Part shown: piece by piece, positions 1 through 8,199 of the stretch
Layout: each line of letters starts with the position of its first letter
Position numbering within the stretch: the stretch's first letter is position 1
Origin: Aliarcobacter sp.
GTDB lineage: Bacteria; Campylobacterota; Campylobacteria; Campylobacterales; Arcobacteraceae
Reading direction: 5' to 3'
DNA length: 64,000 bases
NCBI GenBank assembly: GCA_028689025.1
Contig: JAQTXA010000001.1
Span: 1 to 64,000 of the forward strand
Program-made: the position numbers and the translations under genes
Notes under the pieces: model-generated
Databases searched by the model: none
What the model saw: only the letters and a program-made list of their open reading frames with translations
What the model was told of the DNA's origin: nothing

Positions 1-152
1 TTCTCTTTTGTTTTTTCTATTGAATCTTCTGTAACTTCTGACGTTGTAAAATACACAACTGTTATACTACTTAGCGACATTAATACAAACAATGCTACTA
101 TTATTTTGTTACTTATCTTTTTTGTTACTAGGTCAAATAGCGAATAAGACAT
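1..152 (-). CDS. N-terminal fragment of a membrane signalling protein (cut by window edge)
   Basis: Only the first 50 codons lie in the window, from an ATG at 150-152; the frame is open to the left edge. The protein begins MSYSLFDLVTKK and has one hydrophobic segment at about residues 17-36, followed by a polar stretch (TTSEVTEDSIEK). This fits the first membrane anchor of a chemoreceptor or other periplasmic-sensing signalling protein. It starts 12 nt after the stop of the CheA-like gene, so it is probably the last visible gene of that operon. Its actual family cannot be decided from this piece. Confidence 0.6.
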   Translation of the reverse strand, partial: MSYSLFDLVTKKISNKIIVALFVLMSLSSITVVYFTTSEVTEDSIEKTKE

Positions 153-164
153 TTTTCTCTCCAA

Positions 165-1247
165 TTAAGAATTTTCTAAAATACTTTTTACATCAATTAT
201 AATTCCGATGCTTCCATCGCCTCGAACAGTTGCACCTGCAACTGAATCTACTTTTTTAAAGTTTGTTTCAATTGTTTTTAAAACCACTTGTTGTTGTTGT
301 AAAAATTCATCTATAAAAAAGGCTGCTTTTTGTGTACCTGATTTTACGATTATCAAGATACCTTGTGTTAACTCTTTTGTTTTTGGTTCAATATTTAGGT
401 ATTCATATAATCTAATTATTGGAATAAATTCATCCCTTAACATAAGTAAAGATGAACTTCCATCACCTACTAGTTTTATCATCTCACGTGAAGGCTGAAC
501 TGATTCGATAATTGATGATGTAGGTAAAATATAAATATTATTTCCAATCTTAATATTTAAACCATCTAATATAGAGTGAGTTAAAGGTACTGTTATGGTA
601 CAAGAAAATCCTTCTTCTAAATCAGTTTTTATCTCTATCTTACCATTTAATTTTTCTACACTCTCTTTCATTTTATAAAGATTTTTTAATTGATTATCAG
701 CATCTACAATAGGGAAATCTTCTTCAAAATCCACTTCATCTTTATCAAATCCTTTTCCATCATCCTTTACACAAACAGACATTTGTCCATTTAATTGTTC
801 AGCAACAATTTTAATAATGGCTTCAGGTTCTTTATCGTTTGCAATTCTTTCATCTTGAGTCTCTATTCCATATAAAACACTATTCATAATCAAGGTTTTA
901 ATAGATGCATCTAAATGCTCTACTAATGATTTATCAACTTTTGTTTCCCCACCAATTATTTCTAACTTAATTGATTTATTTTGAGGTAAGAATTTTTCAA
1001 TAACATCATTATAAGTAGTAAATAAACTTTCAAACTTAATCATTCTAATATCAGTTGCATAATCTTGAAGTTCAACAATATGTCTTTGAAAAAGAATGAT
1101 TTTTTCAAGTAGATTCTTTTTTTCTTCACTAGCTGGCAAATTATCAACACTTTGAGACATCATAGAGTTTGTAATTACCAAATCACCAACTTTATTTAAA
1201 AGTTTTTCTAGCTTTTGTAAATCTACTGTTACATTTGAATTAGTCAT
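165..1247 (-). CDS. CheA-like protein lacking Hpt domain and G2 box
   Basis: 360 aa. Residues 7-70 match the CheA dimerisation (P3) helices (DLQKLEKLLNKVGDLVITN). Residues about 95-222 match the CheA ATPase (P4): the N-box is TLIMNSVLYGIE (Asn122 kept, the usual Asp-His replaced by Leu-Tyr) and the G1 box is DDGKGFD (162-168). The glycine-rich G2 segment (GRGVGLDVV in CheA) is not visible; NQLKNLYKMKESV stands there. Residues about 225-358 are a CheW-like (P5) domain. There is no phosphorylatable Hpt domain, and CheA is normally about twice this length. It may be a non-catalytic array component coupling receptors through P5. The ATG directly abuts the stop of the preceding gene. Confidence 0.75.
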   Translation of the reverse strand: MTNSNVTVDLQKLEKLLNKVGDLVITNSMMSQSVDNLPASEEKKNLLEKIILFQRHIVELQDYATDIRMIKFESLFTTYNDVIEKFLPQNKSIKLEIIGGETKVDKSLVEHLDASIKTLIMNSVLYGIETQDERIANDKEPEAIIKIVAEQLNGQMSVCVKDDGKGFDKDEVDFEEDFPIVDADNQLKNLYKMKESVEKLNGKIEIKTDLEEGFSCTITVPLTHSILDGLNIKIGNNIYILPTSSIIESVQPSREMIKLVGDGSSSLLMLRDEFIPIIRLYEYLNIEPKTKELTQGILIIVKSGTQKAAFFIDEFLQQQQVVLKTIETNFKKVDSVAGATVRGDGSIGIIIDVKSILENS

Positions 1248-1865
1248 TTATTTCCTTTTTGTTTTTTTACGAGTTGTATTTATTTTATATTCTGTTTTCT
1301 TTAATTTATCTATTAATTTGGAAGAGATTTTATACATATTCATCATAATATCTTTTTTTTCACTATCTAAATCTTTTTTTGAATTATCATATCTGTTTAT
1401 TAAGTCAATATAATCAATATCTTTCAAATATGGATAAAAATAAGCAGTTTTTTCCTCTTCTATTATCCACTCACTCAAAAGTGAAATAACAACTAATTCA
1501 GGTATCCAAAAACTTCCATTTGACAAAGAAACTTCAATTGTTTTTATTAATGAATCATAATAAGTCATTAAAGGTTCTTCTTTTTTTGCAAGTATTTTCA
1601 AAGTCGCATTTTTATGGGCATTTTCAATCAAACTTCTTAGATATGTAGAGTTAATAACTGTATCTTGAAGATGTTCTAATAAGCCCTTTAATGAAGAGTA
1701 TACAACATCATTATCTTCATCATTTCCCAATCTGAAGTTATAACCTACAGTATCTATTTGATGAAAAGATTGTTCTAGTGTGGTTCTTATAAATACTAAA
1801 AGAGCTTCTGTTTTTATATCTCTTAATAATTTTGGTTTTACCCTATTTTTACAAGTCATATTCAT
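1248..1865 (-). CDS. Hypothetical protein in chemosensory operon
   Basis: 205 aa, unrecognised. No signal peptide or membrane segment is visible; it looks soluble and mostly helical, with a strongly basic tail (NTTRKKTKRK). It starts MNMTCKN; a second Met at codon 3 is an equally good start, and no strong Shine-Dalgarno is seen. It lies between the chemoreceptor gene and the CheA-like gene, its stop touching the latter's ATG, so the two are likely translationally coupled. A role with the CheA-like protein is an inference from position only. Confidence 0.6.
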   Translation of the reverse strand: MNMTCKNRVKPKLLRDIKTEALLVFIRTTLEQSFHQIDTVGYNFRLGNDEDNDVVYSSLKGLLEHLQDTVINSTYLRSLIENAHKNATLKILAKKEEPLMTYYDSLIKTIEVSLSNGSFWIPELVVISLLSEWIIEEEKTAYFYPYLKDIDYIDLINRYDNSKKDLDSEKKDIMMNMYKISSKLIDKLKKTEYKINTTRKKTKRK

Positions 1866-1876
1866 TTATAGTAAAA

Positions 1877-1898
1877 GGGAAAGTTTAAAAACTTTCCC
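1877..1898 (-). terminator. Hairpin terminator/attenuator after the chemoreceptor gene
   Basis: Perfect 10-bp stem GGGAAAGTTT / AAACTTTCCC with a 2-nt loop, followed on the minus strand by TTTTA. It overlaps the chemoreceptor stop codon and lies just before the 205-aa gene, so it could lower expression of the three downstream genes. Confidence 0.65.
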
Positions 1899-3966
1899 AA
1901 TCATCTCCTGCATCAGTTTTTGTTACAATAGTTTTTTCTACTTTTCTTTCAGTTGAAGAAACTGTTTTTTTATTAGATACAACATTTGTATTATTATTTG
2001 AAGTAATTGAAGTATTCATACTTTTAGCTTTAACACTATTTTTTCCTTCAAACTCTTTACTATCTACACTTTTTATAACTAATTTTGCTATTTCATCTGT
2101 AATTTTTGCTACATCTTGAGTTTGTGTTGCAACTGATGCATTTTCTTGAGTTTGTTGATCTAATTGATTTATAGCTATGTTTATTTGCTCAATTCCACTT
2201 AATTGCTCTTTTGAAGCACACTCAATATCTGAAATTAAACTAATAGTTTGAGAAATATTTTGATTTAATCCTTTATATCCCTCAATCATATTACTAGCTA
2301 TTTGTTTACCTTGGTCAGCTTTTCTAGTTGCATTTTCTACTATTGTTTTTATCTCTTTAGCTGCTTCGGCACTTCTATTTGCTAGGTTTCTTACTTCTGC
2401 AGCAACTACGGCAAATCCTTTACCAGCTTCACCAGCAGTTGCTGCTTCAACAGCTGCATTAAGAGAAAGAATATTTGTTTGAAATGCAATTTGATCAATT
2501 ACAGTAATTGCCTCAGTTATTGAGTTTACTTGTACATTAATCTCCTCCATTGCAACTGTAGTTTGATTTGCTAATTTTTCTCCATCACTTGCAGATTTTG
2601 TTACACTATTTGAGTATGAAGCCATTTTTGCAATATTCTGAGTATTATTTCTAATATTACTTGTAATTTGTTCTAATGCTGCTGCTGTTTCTTCAAGACT
2701 TGATGCTGCTTCATTTGAACTTATATTTAATCTATTTACGTTAGCAAGTAAAATATTTGAACTCTCATCAAGAGTTAATCCATTTGATTTATTTTCTACT
2801 AACATATCATTTATAATTTGAGCTAAATTATTTAACCCTTTTGATACTAATCCAGAATCATTTTCAACTCTATCTCTAAAATCAAATTTAGCAAAACTAT
2901 CTAAAACTCTTCTTATTTTATTTATGTCTTCTGCTACATTTATACTTGTATTTTCAATCATTTCATTAAATGTATTTTTTAACTCTTCTAAACTTTGATT
3001 TTGAGTGTTTTTCATAATTCTTTGATTTAATTTACCATGTTTAACTTCATTTACAACTCTTTTTACATCTTCAATTAATTCATGGTCTTGAATAATTAGT
3101 TTTTGAGTTTTTTCAATATTTTCATTTATAACTTGAGCCATTTTTCCTATTTCATCATTTGAATCAATAGAAATCAATTTTGAGCTAGCACTCTCTTTGT
3201 TTAAGAATTTAAAGAAATCCACTAATCCGTTATCTAATAAATTAACTTTTGTAACAATATCTTTTACTATAAAATATGATGTAATACCTAATATTAAAAT
3301 AATAAATAATACAACAAATACAATATTCATTAAACTGCTATTAAATTGTTCTTCAATATCATCAATATAAATTCCAGAACCTAGAACCCAACCCCATTTA
3401 TCAAATTTTTTAACATAAGATAATTTTTCATACAACTCTTGAGTACTTGTTCCATCTGCTTTTGGTTTAGCCCAAAGGTATCCTACAAATCCACTATTAC
3501 TTTTATTTACAACTTCAACATTTGCTTGAAAAAGATTTTTTTTACCATCTGTTTTAACTGTTTCATTATTTGCATATTCTAATTGGGTAGCACAATTGAA
3601 TTTCTCTGCATTAAGTATTTTTCCGTCTAAAGAAGTTGCTATTGGATGCATAATCATATTTGGATATGGTAAAGTATCATCATTTATCCAAATATAATTT
3701 TTCCCATCATATCTAAGTTTTTTTATTGCATTTAAAGCATTCTCTTTTGCAGTTTTTTCGTCTATTTTACCTTCAGTAAAGGCTTTGTACTCTGACTCAA
3801 CTAAACTATAAGGAAGATCTACAATATTTACTAATTTTGATTTCTTTTCAGAAATTAAAATGTTTTTTTCATCAACCAAAAATATGGTACTAATTACAAC
3901 AAATGACAACAAAGATAAAACACCTATTATCAACATCTTTTTTAATACATTTAAATTACTTATCAC
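1885..3966 (-). CDS. Methyl-accepting chemotaxis protein, sCache_2 sensor
   Basis: 693 aa transmembrane chemoreceptor. GTG start (3964-3966) preceded by GAGGG at 6 nt. First membrane helix about residues 10-28; periplasmic single-Cache region about 30-210 (KNYIWINDDTLPYPNMIMHP and WGWVLGSGIYIDDIE are typical); second helix about 214-235; HAMP and a second HAMP-like helical region; then the signalling hairpin with tip near residues 489-540 ([16 protein letters not shown]). The protein ends DDWESF, close to the NWETF pentapeptide that tethers CheR/CheB in enterobacterial receptors. sCache_2 domains usually bind small organic acids, but the ligand cannot be read here. First gene of the minus-strand chemosensory operon. 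Confidence 0.93.
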   Translation of the reverse strand: MISNLNVLKKMLIIGVLSLLSFVVISTIFLVDEKNILISEKKSKLVNIVDLPYSLVESEYKAFTEGKIDEKTAKENALNAIKKLRYDGKNYIWINDDTLPYPNMIMHPIATSLDGKILNAEKFNCATQLEYANNETVKTDGKKNLFQANVEVVNKSNSGFVGYLWAKPKADGTSTQELYEKLSYVKKFDKWGWVLGSGIYIDDIEEQFNSSLMNIVFVVLFIILILGITSYFIVKDIVTKVNLLDNGLVDFFKFLNKESASSKLISIDSNDEIGKMAQVINENIEKTQKLIIQDHELIEDVKRVVNEVKHGKLNQRIMKNTQNQSLEELKNTFNEMIENTSINVAEDINKIRRVLDSFAKFDFRDRVENDSGLVSKGLNNLAQIINDMLVENKSNGLTLDESSNILLANVNRLNISSNEAASSLEETAAALEQITSNIRNNTQNIAKMASYSNSVTKSASDGEKLANQTTVAMEEINVQVNSITEAITVIDQIAFQTNILSLNAAVEAATAGEAGKGFAVVAAEVRNLANRSAEAAKEIKTIVENATRKADQGKQIASNMIEGYKGLNQNISQTISLISDIECASKEQLSGIEQINIAINQLDQQTQENASVATQTQDVAKITDEIAKLVIKSVDSKEFEGKNSVKAKSMNTSITSNNNTNVVSNKKTVSSTERKVEKTIVTKTDAGDDWESF

Positions 3967-4182
3967 TTTTACCCTCTTCTAATTCTTTTTTTAATTATAT
4001 TTCATTGTTTAATAAAATTATTTATATTTTAAATAAGTACTTTATTTTAACATAAAATAAATTAATAATATTATTTATTTAATAATATCACCAAATAATA
4101 GCATTAAAATAGTATTTTTATTTAAATCCAACAAAAAAGATAATTATCTAATAATAAATTATTATCTTTTATCTTTAGTTTA

Positions 4183-4998
4183 TTAATCTGATAATCTATC
4201 TTGTAGAGTTTGTATCGCTTTTTTTAAAGGTTCTATTTCTAAATTATAAGATGCAGCTTTTTTCAAAGCTTTTTCTATACTTTTATTACTTAATAAAGAG
4301 CTTGCATTACATGCTGTTTTAATAATATCAAGATATTGAGCTTTTTGTTTATACTCAGCTTTACATTTATTAACATCATCTACATATTCTATTAGATTTA
4401 TTAATTCATCACTTAATTTCCAATATTTAAAGATTTCAGCTGTTACTTGTGAAGTTGTTATTCCTAACAACTCTCTTTCTACATCAACAACATCCATACC
4501 TGATTCTAATTTTTTAGTAAATTCTTCCAATAAACCTCTACTTATTATTAATTCAGACAAAATGAATTTACCAGTTTCCTGTAGAATTGAGGCTAGTAAA
4601 ATTTCATCTTTCATATCATTATCAATTTTTCCAACCCATAAATTTACTAAATTAGAAGAAGCTGTTGAAGCATTAATAAAATCCTCTGATTTAATATTAT
4701 AAGGTGTTAAATCCGTAGCCAAAAGGTTATTGATTGTTTCACTAATAGTTACATAAACTGTAAAATTAATTCCCAATAGATTAATAACTCTTCCTACTGA
4801 TTCAACTTTTGATCTGAACCCAAATAATGAAGAGTTTGCTGTTTTTAAAAGTGTAGTAATAACTAATGCATCTTTTTCTATAATCTTTGTTAATTCTTCA
4901 ACTTCTTTGTCTTTTTTCTTCCTAAAATTCTCAATCTCTTCAATTGTTTGAGGTAAGGGAGGTAATGTTTCTATTTTTTCTAAGATATTTTCAAACAT
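4183..4998 (-). CDS. HDOD domain protein
   Basis: 271 aa. Residues about 10-210 fit an HDOD domain: LPPLPQTIEEIE at the N-terminus, then IIEKDALVITTLLKTANSSLFGF and SVGRVINLLG, as in HDOD proteins of signalling pathways. HDOD domains resemble HD hydrolases but lack the catalytic metal ligands and act as regulatory or scaffold modules. No other domain is fused. It lies upstream of the chemoreceptor operon on the same strand, separated by 216 bp of very AT-rich DNA, so it probably has its own transcript. Confidence 0.85.
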   Translation of the reverse strand: MFENILEKIETLPPLPQTIEEIENFRKKKDKEVEELTKIIEKDALVITTLLKTANSSLFGFRSKVESVGRVINLLGINFTVYVTISETINNLLATDLTPYNIKSEDFINASTASSNLVNLWVGKIDNDMKDEILLASILQETGKFILSELIISRGLLEEFTKKLESGMDVVDVERELLGITTSQVTAEIFKYWKLSDELINLIEYVDDVNKCKAEYKQKAQYLDIIKTACNASSLLSNKSIEKALKKAASYNLEIEPLKKAIQTLQDRLSD

Positions 4999-5340
4999 AT
5001 ATATTCCTATTTATTGTTAAACTGAGTAATTAATAACATTTCTTAACTTGAATTCTATCAAGAAACAGTATCATTCTCGTATCATTCTTTACTTTCCTCT
5101 AAACTGTTTAGTACTTACTAAAACTAATAATATCTTCATATCATACAAATATTATAGGTTTGCTATAGTAATTACTCTAATTTTATATAAATTAAAAAAA
5201 CTCATCTTCTTTAATGTTTAATCAGATACTTTTTTTCAGTATTAATTACATAATTGTAGCATAGTAAATCTGAGTATTCTGAGAGATTATTTAATGAAAA
5301 TTTGATATAGTAAAATAACAAATTCAAATATTGGAAATAA
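4999..5340. other. Intergenic region, divergent promoters
   Basis: No convincing gene is seen in this 342-bp gap between divergent genes. It contains a tandem 9-mer TATCATTCT, repeated 11 bp apart near 5069-5088, and a small dyad TTTAGT-N4-ACTAAA near 5109-5124. Both could be regulator sites for the HDOD gene or the kinase gene. A minus-strand open frame at 5211-5555 overlaps the kinase start and reads like a shadow. Confidence 0.4.
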
Positions 5341-6393
5341 ATGAAAGAAACAAATGAAATTTTTATGGATTTAAATGAGATTATAAATAATGCTATTGAA
5401 GGTATTTTAATAATCAAAAATGGTTTTATACAAAATATGAACCAATCACTACTTGATATTTTAGGATATGAGAATAAAAATGAATTAATAGGAAATCTTG
5501 CAACTGGAATTTTAATACCAACTTCAAAAGAAAAATTTATAAAATATAACAGCAAAATCTTTCAAGAAATTTCAATAATAACTAAAAATGGAGATATCAT
5601 TCCTGTTATTATAAAAATCAAAGATATAGCTTTCTCAAATGAAGAATATAAAATGGTTTCTATTCTTGATTTGAGTGAATTAAAAGATAAAGAAAAAATG
5701 GTGCTTTTACAATCAAAACATTCAGCAATGGGTGAAATGATTTCTATGATAGCTCACCAATGGAGACAACCATTAGCTTGTGTTTCAAGTATTGTAAGTA
5801 GAATAAAATTAAAAAATAATATGAATAAAGTTGATAAAGAGTTTTTAAATAATGTCTTAGATGAAATGAATGAATATATTCAATATATGTCAAATACAAT
5901 AGATGACTTTAGAAATTTTTTTACTGTAGATACAAAAAAAGAGTTTACTTCTTTACCTGAAATAGTTTTAAATGTTCAAAGGCTAATTAATAAATCTTTT
6001 GATTCTCAAAATATAAATATAGATATTCAAAATACTGAATTAACAAAAATATATTTATTGAAAAATGAACTTATACAAATTATTTTAAATATCTTAAATA
6101 ATTCAAGAGATGCATTTGTAGAAAGAAATATTCAAAATCCTCAAATTAAAATTTCATTTTCTGAAAATGATGAGTTTCAAAATATATTTATTGAAGATAA
6201 TGCAAAAGGAATTGACGAAAAAATTATATCAAACATTTTCAACCCATATTTTTCAACTAAAAGTCAAAAAAATGGTTCTGGATTAGGTTTATATATTTGT
6301 AAAACTATTCTTGAAAAAGACAATCATGGAACCATAAAAGTTGAAAATAAAAATGATGGTGTCATCTTTAGTGTTATAATAAAAAAGTTCTAA
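5341..6393 (+). CDS. Cytoplasmic PAS-domain sensor histidine kinase
   Basis: 350 aa with no membrane segment. An N-terminal PAS-like domain (about residues 10-115) is followed by a HisKA domain whose H-box AHQWRQPL places the phosphorylated residue at His139. The HATPase_c domain has an N-box (ILNILNNSRDAF), a G1 box with Lys in place of the usual Gly (DNAKGID), and a G2 box GSGLGLYI. This H-box form is common in Campylobacterota kinases. The convergent atypical regulator at 6608-7300 is the nearest possible partner, but the pairing is not shown. Signal unknown. Confidence 0.88.
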   Translation: MKETNEIFMDLNEIINNAIEGILIIKNGFIQNMNQSLLDILGYENKNELIGNLATGILIPTSKEKFIKYNSKIFQEISIITKNGDIIPVIIKIKDIAFSNEEYKMVSILDLSELKDKEKMVLLQSKHSAMGEMISMIAHQWRQPLACVSSIVSRIKLKNNMNKVDKEFLNNVLDEMNEYIQYMSNTIDDFRNFFTVDTKKEFTSLPEIVLNVQRLINKSFDSQNINIDIQNTELTKIYLLKNELIQIILNILNNSRDAFVERNIQNPQIKISFSENDEFQNIFIEDNAKGIDEKIISNIFNPYFSTKSQKNGSGLGLYICKTILEKDNHGTIKVENKNDGVIFSVIIKKF

Positions 6394-6399
6394 AAACTT

Positions 6400-6573
6400 T
6401 TATTGACATATAACTTTTGCTTCATATTTTCCTGTTCGATAATTCAATGTTTCAGCAATATAAAATTTTTTATTATCATTTTTACATTGTTGTTTTGACT
6501 CTTCTAATGGATCAGAGTTAAAACAACCTGAAAACAAAATAGCAATACAAAAAATTTGTAAACACTTATACAT
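6400..6573 (-). CDS. Small lipoprotein, 57 aa
   Basis: Short ORF between two signalling genes. It begins MYKCLQIFCIAILFSGCFNS, with a short charged start, a hydrophobic core and a lipobox-like LFSGC, so lipidation at Cys17 is predicted after signal peptidase II cleavage. The mature part is about 40 aa, polar, with further cysteines (QQC, VICQ). A good Shine-Dalgarno (AGGAG, 6 nt before the ATG) supports it as real. The family is not recognised. It is convergent with the kinase, its stop lying 7 nt past the kinase stop, and it is downstream of the regulator on the same strand. Confidence 0.75.
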   Translation of the reverse strand: MYKCLQIFCIAILFSGCFNSDPLEESKQQCKNDNKKFYIAETLNYRTGKYEAKVICQ

Positions 6574-6607
6574 AGGAACTCCTTTTGACTAAAATAATCT
6601 ATATTTT

Positions 6608-7300
6608 CTAAATAGTATTAATCACATAACCTCTATTAGATGAGTTTTTAATAAATAATTCATCAGTTTTTTCTCTAATGTGTTTAACCACATTTCTTAA
6701 CGAGTAAATTGAAAACTCTTTACCTTTCCAAACAACACTTGAAATATCTTCATAAGTAACCAAATTATTTACATTTGAAGCAAGTAAACTAATTAATCTT
6801 CTTTCAATACGTGTTAGTTTAATGATTTTTTTATCTTGAAATAAAATCTCTTTATTTATATCAAAATAAAAACCTTTTTCAAATTGAACTTTTTTGTTAC
6901 TACTTAAAAAATTCAAACTTAATTCAATATTATTAACCAATATATTTTCATCAATATTTTTATCAAAAATTGAATAAGTATTAGAAAATTTATACAATGA
7001 AAGATCTTTAGACATTTCATCTTCTAATAAAATCATTGGAACATTTAAACTAGATAATCTTGTAAGTTTAAATCCTTCTATAAATTTTGGTAGCAAATCA
7101 TTACTATTATCAAAAACTATCAAATCAAAACTATTAATTTCTGAATTTAATAAATAAAATCTGTCACTATCAAAAAAAACAATGTTATATTTATCACTTG
7201 AAAAAGTTCTAAATTTATTTAGACACTCAACATCCGTACTAATAAATAAAACCGAACTAATATTTTTATTATTTATAGTATTTACAAAAACACTATTCAT
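6608..7300 (-). CDS. OmpR-type transcriptional regulator with degenerate receiver
   Basis: 230 aa. The C-terminal half (about residues 140-230) is a winged-helix Trans_reg_C domain (LTRIERRLISLL, SLRNVVKHIREK, NRGYVI). The N-terminal half follows the receiver fold: Asp64 sits in LIVFDNS at the phosphorylation position and a Lys in IFDKN at the conserved lysine position, but the acidic pair that binds Mg2+ is missing (VLFISTDVE instead of VVDDD) and the switch Ser/Thr appears lost (MILLEDE). It may work without phosphorylation, like other atypical regulators. The partner kinase is not certain. Confidence 0.82.
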   Translation of the reverse strand: MNSVFVNTINNKNISSVLFISTDVECLNKFRTFSSDKYNIVFFDSDRFYLLNSEINSFDLIVFDNSNDLLPKFIEGFKLTRLSSLNVPMILLEDEMSKDLSLYKFSNTYSIFDKNIDENILVNNIELSLNFLSSNKKVQFEKGFYFDINKEILFQDKKIIKLTRIERRLISLLASNVNNLVTYEDISSVVWKGKEFSIYSLRNVVKHIREKTDELFIKNSSNRGYVINTI

Positions 7301-7507
7301 ATAAAATCTCCTTAAAATTATCTCTTAAGAGAATTTTATAATTAAATAGTATTAGAATAATATCATTTTAATAATTAAATACAAAAATTATTAAATTAGA
7401 ATTTTATCTTAGCAATGCAATTATATAGTAATTTATTGAAATTATTTTTTATAATGTTAAATTTTAGTATAAGTAAGTAATTTTATGTTTTTATGTTTTA
7501 GTAGAAA

Positions 7508-7540
7508 AGTACCTTTTTTTATGCTATAAAAAAAGGTACT
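7508..7540 (-). terminator. Intrinsic terminator after the nitroreductase gene
   Basis: Perfect 15-bp stem (AGTACC, seven T, AT; loop GCT; complement), followed on the minus strand by CTTTTCT. It lies 10 nt beyond the last stop codon of the 11048-7550 operon. Confidence 0.75.
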
Positions 7541-7549
7541 AATGAAATA

Positions 7550-8179
7550 TTATTTTATATACTCAACAATATTTTCTAGAGGTTCTCTTAGTTGAGTTGA
7601 TTGTTCATTTAATCTATATCCAAAAGGTAAAACTAACGATAATTGATATTTTTTAGTATCAAGACCTAAAATTTCTTCAACTTTAGCTTTATCAAATCCT
7701 TCGATTGGACAAGAATCAACTCCTTTTACAGCTGCTGCTGTCATCATATTTCCTGCAGCGAATGCTGTTTGTTTTGCAGTCCAAGAATAAATATTTTCAT
7801 CACTACTTAAAGTATCTTTTAAATGGCCTGCATATAAACCTAAATAAAAGTCTAATTTTTCTTGAGGCATTTCTCTTCTTTTGAATTTTCGCTCAACTTC
7901 ACCAGATTCTGGTTTAACACAATCAATTCCAGCTAAAATAACAACTAAATGAGAACAAGATGTAACTTGAACTTGATCCCAACAAGCAGGTCTAAGTTTT
8001 GCTTTTAACTCTTCATTTGTAATAACTAAAAACTTCCAAGCTTCCATACCAAAAGAAGATGGTGATTTTATTCCAGCTTCTAAAATATAATTCATATCTT
8101 CATCACTAATTTTTTTAGTCTCATCAAAAATTTTACACGCGTGTCTAAAATCCATAGCTTCCATAAATGTTTTTTCCAT
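7550..8179 (-). CDS. NAD(P)H-dependent nitroreductase family protein
   Basis: 209 aa, the usual length of the FMN-dependent nitroreductase family. The N-terminal RHACKIFDETKKIS, then SPSSFGMEAWKFLVI and later NMMTAAAVKGVDSCPIEGFD, follow the family pattern of FMN and dimer contacts. It reduces nitroaromatics, quinones or similar electrophiles in the cytoplasm at the expense of NAD(P)H; the natural substrate is not readable. Last gene of a five-gene operon with the DMT transporter (20 nt upstream), Old Yellow Enzyme, ABM protein and MdaB-like reductase, followed by a terminator. Confidence 0.9.
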   Translation of the reverse strand: MEKTFMEAMDFRHACKIFDETKKISDEDMNYILEAGIKSPSSFGMEAWKFLVITNEELKAKLRPACWDQVQVTSCSHLVVILAGIDCVKPESGEVERKFKRREMPQEKLDFYLGLYAGHLKDTLSSDENIYSWTAKQTAFAAGNMMTAAAVKGVDSCPIEGFDKAKVEEILGLDTKKYQLSLVLPFGYRLNEQSTQLREPLENIVEYIK

Positions 8180-8199
8180 ATTTTTTCCTTTTATTAATT

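Noticed and set aside
5211..5555. 114-aa minus-strand frame in the gap before the PAS kinase
   Set aside because: It overlaps the well-supported kinase start, has no Shine-Dalgarno, and its composition is that of an antisense shadow.
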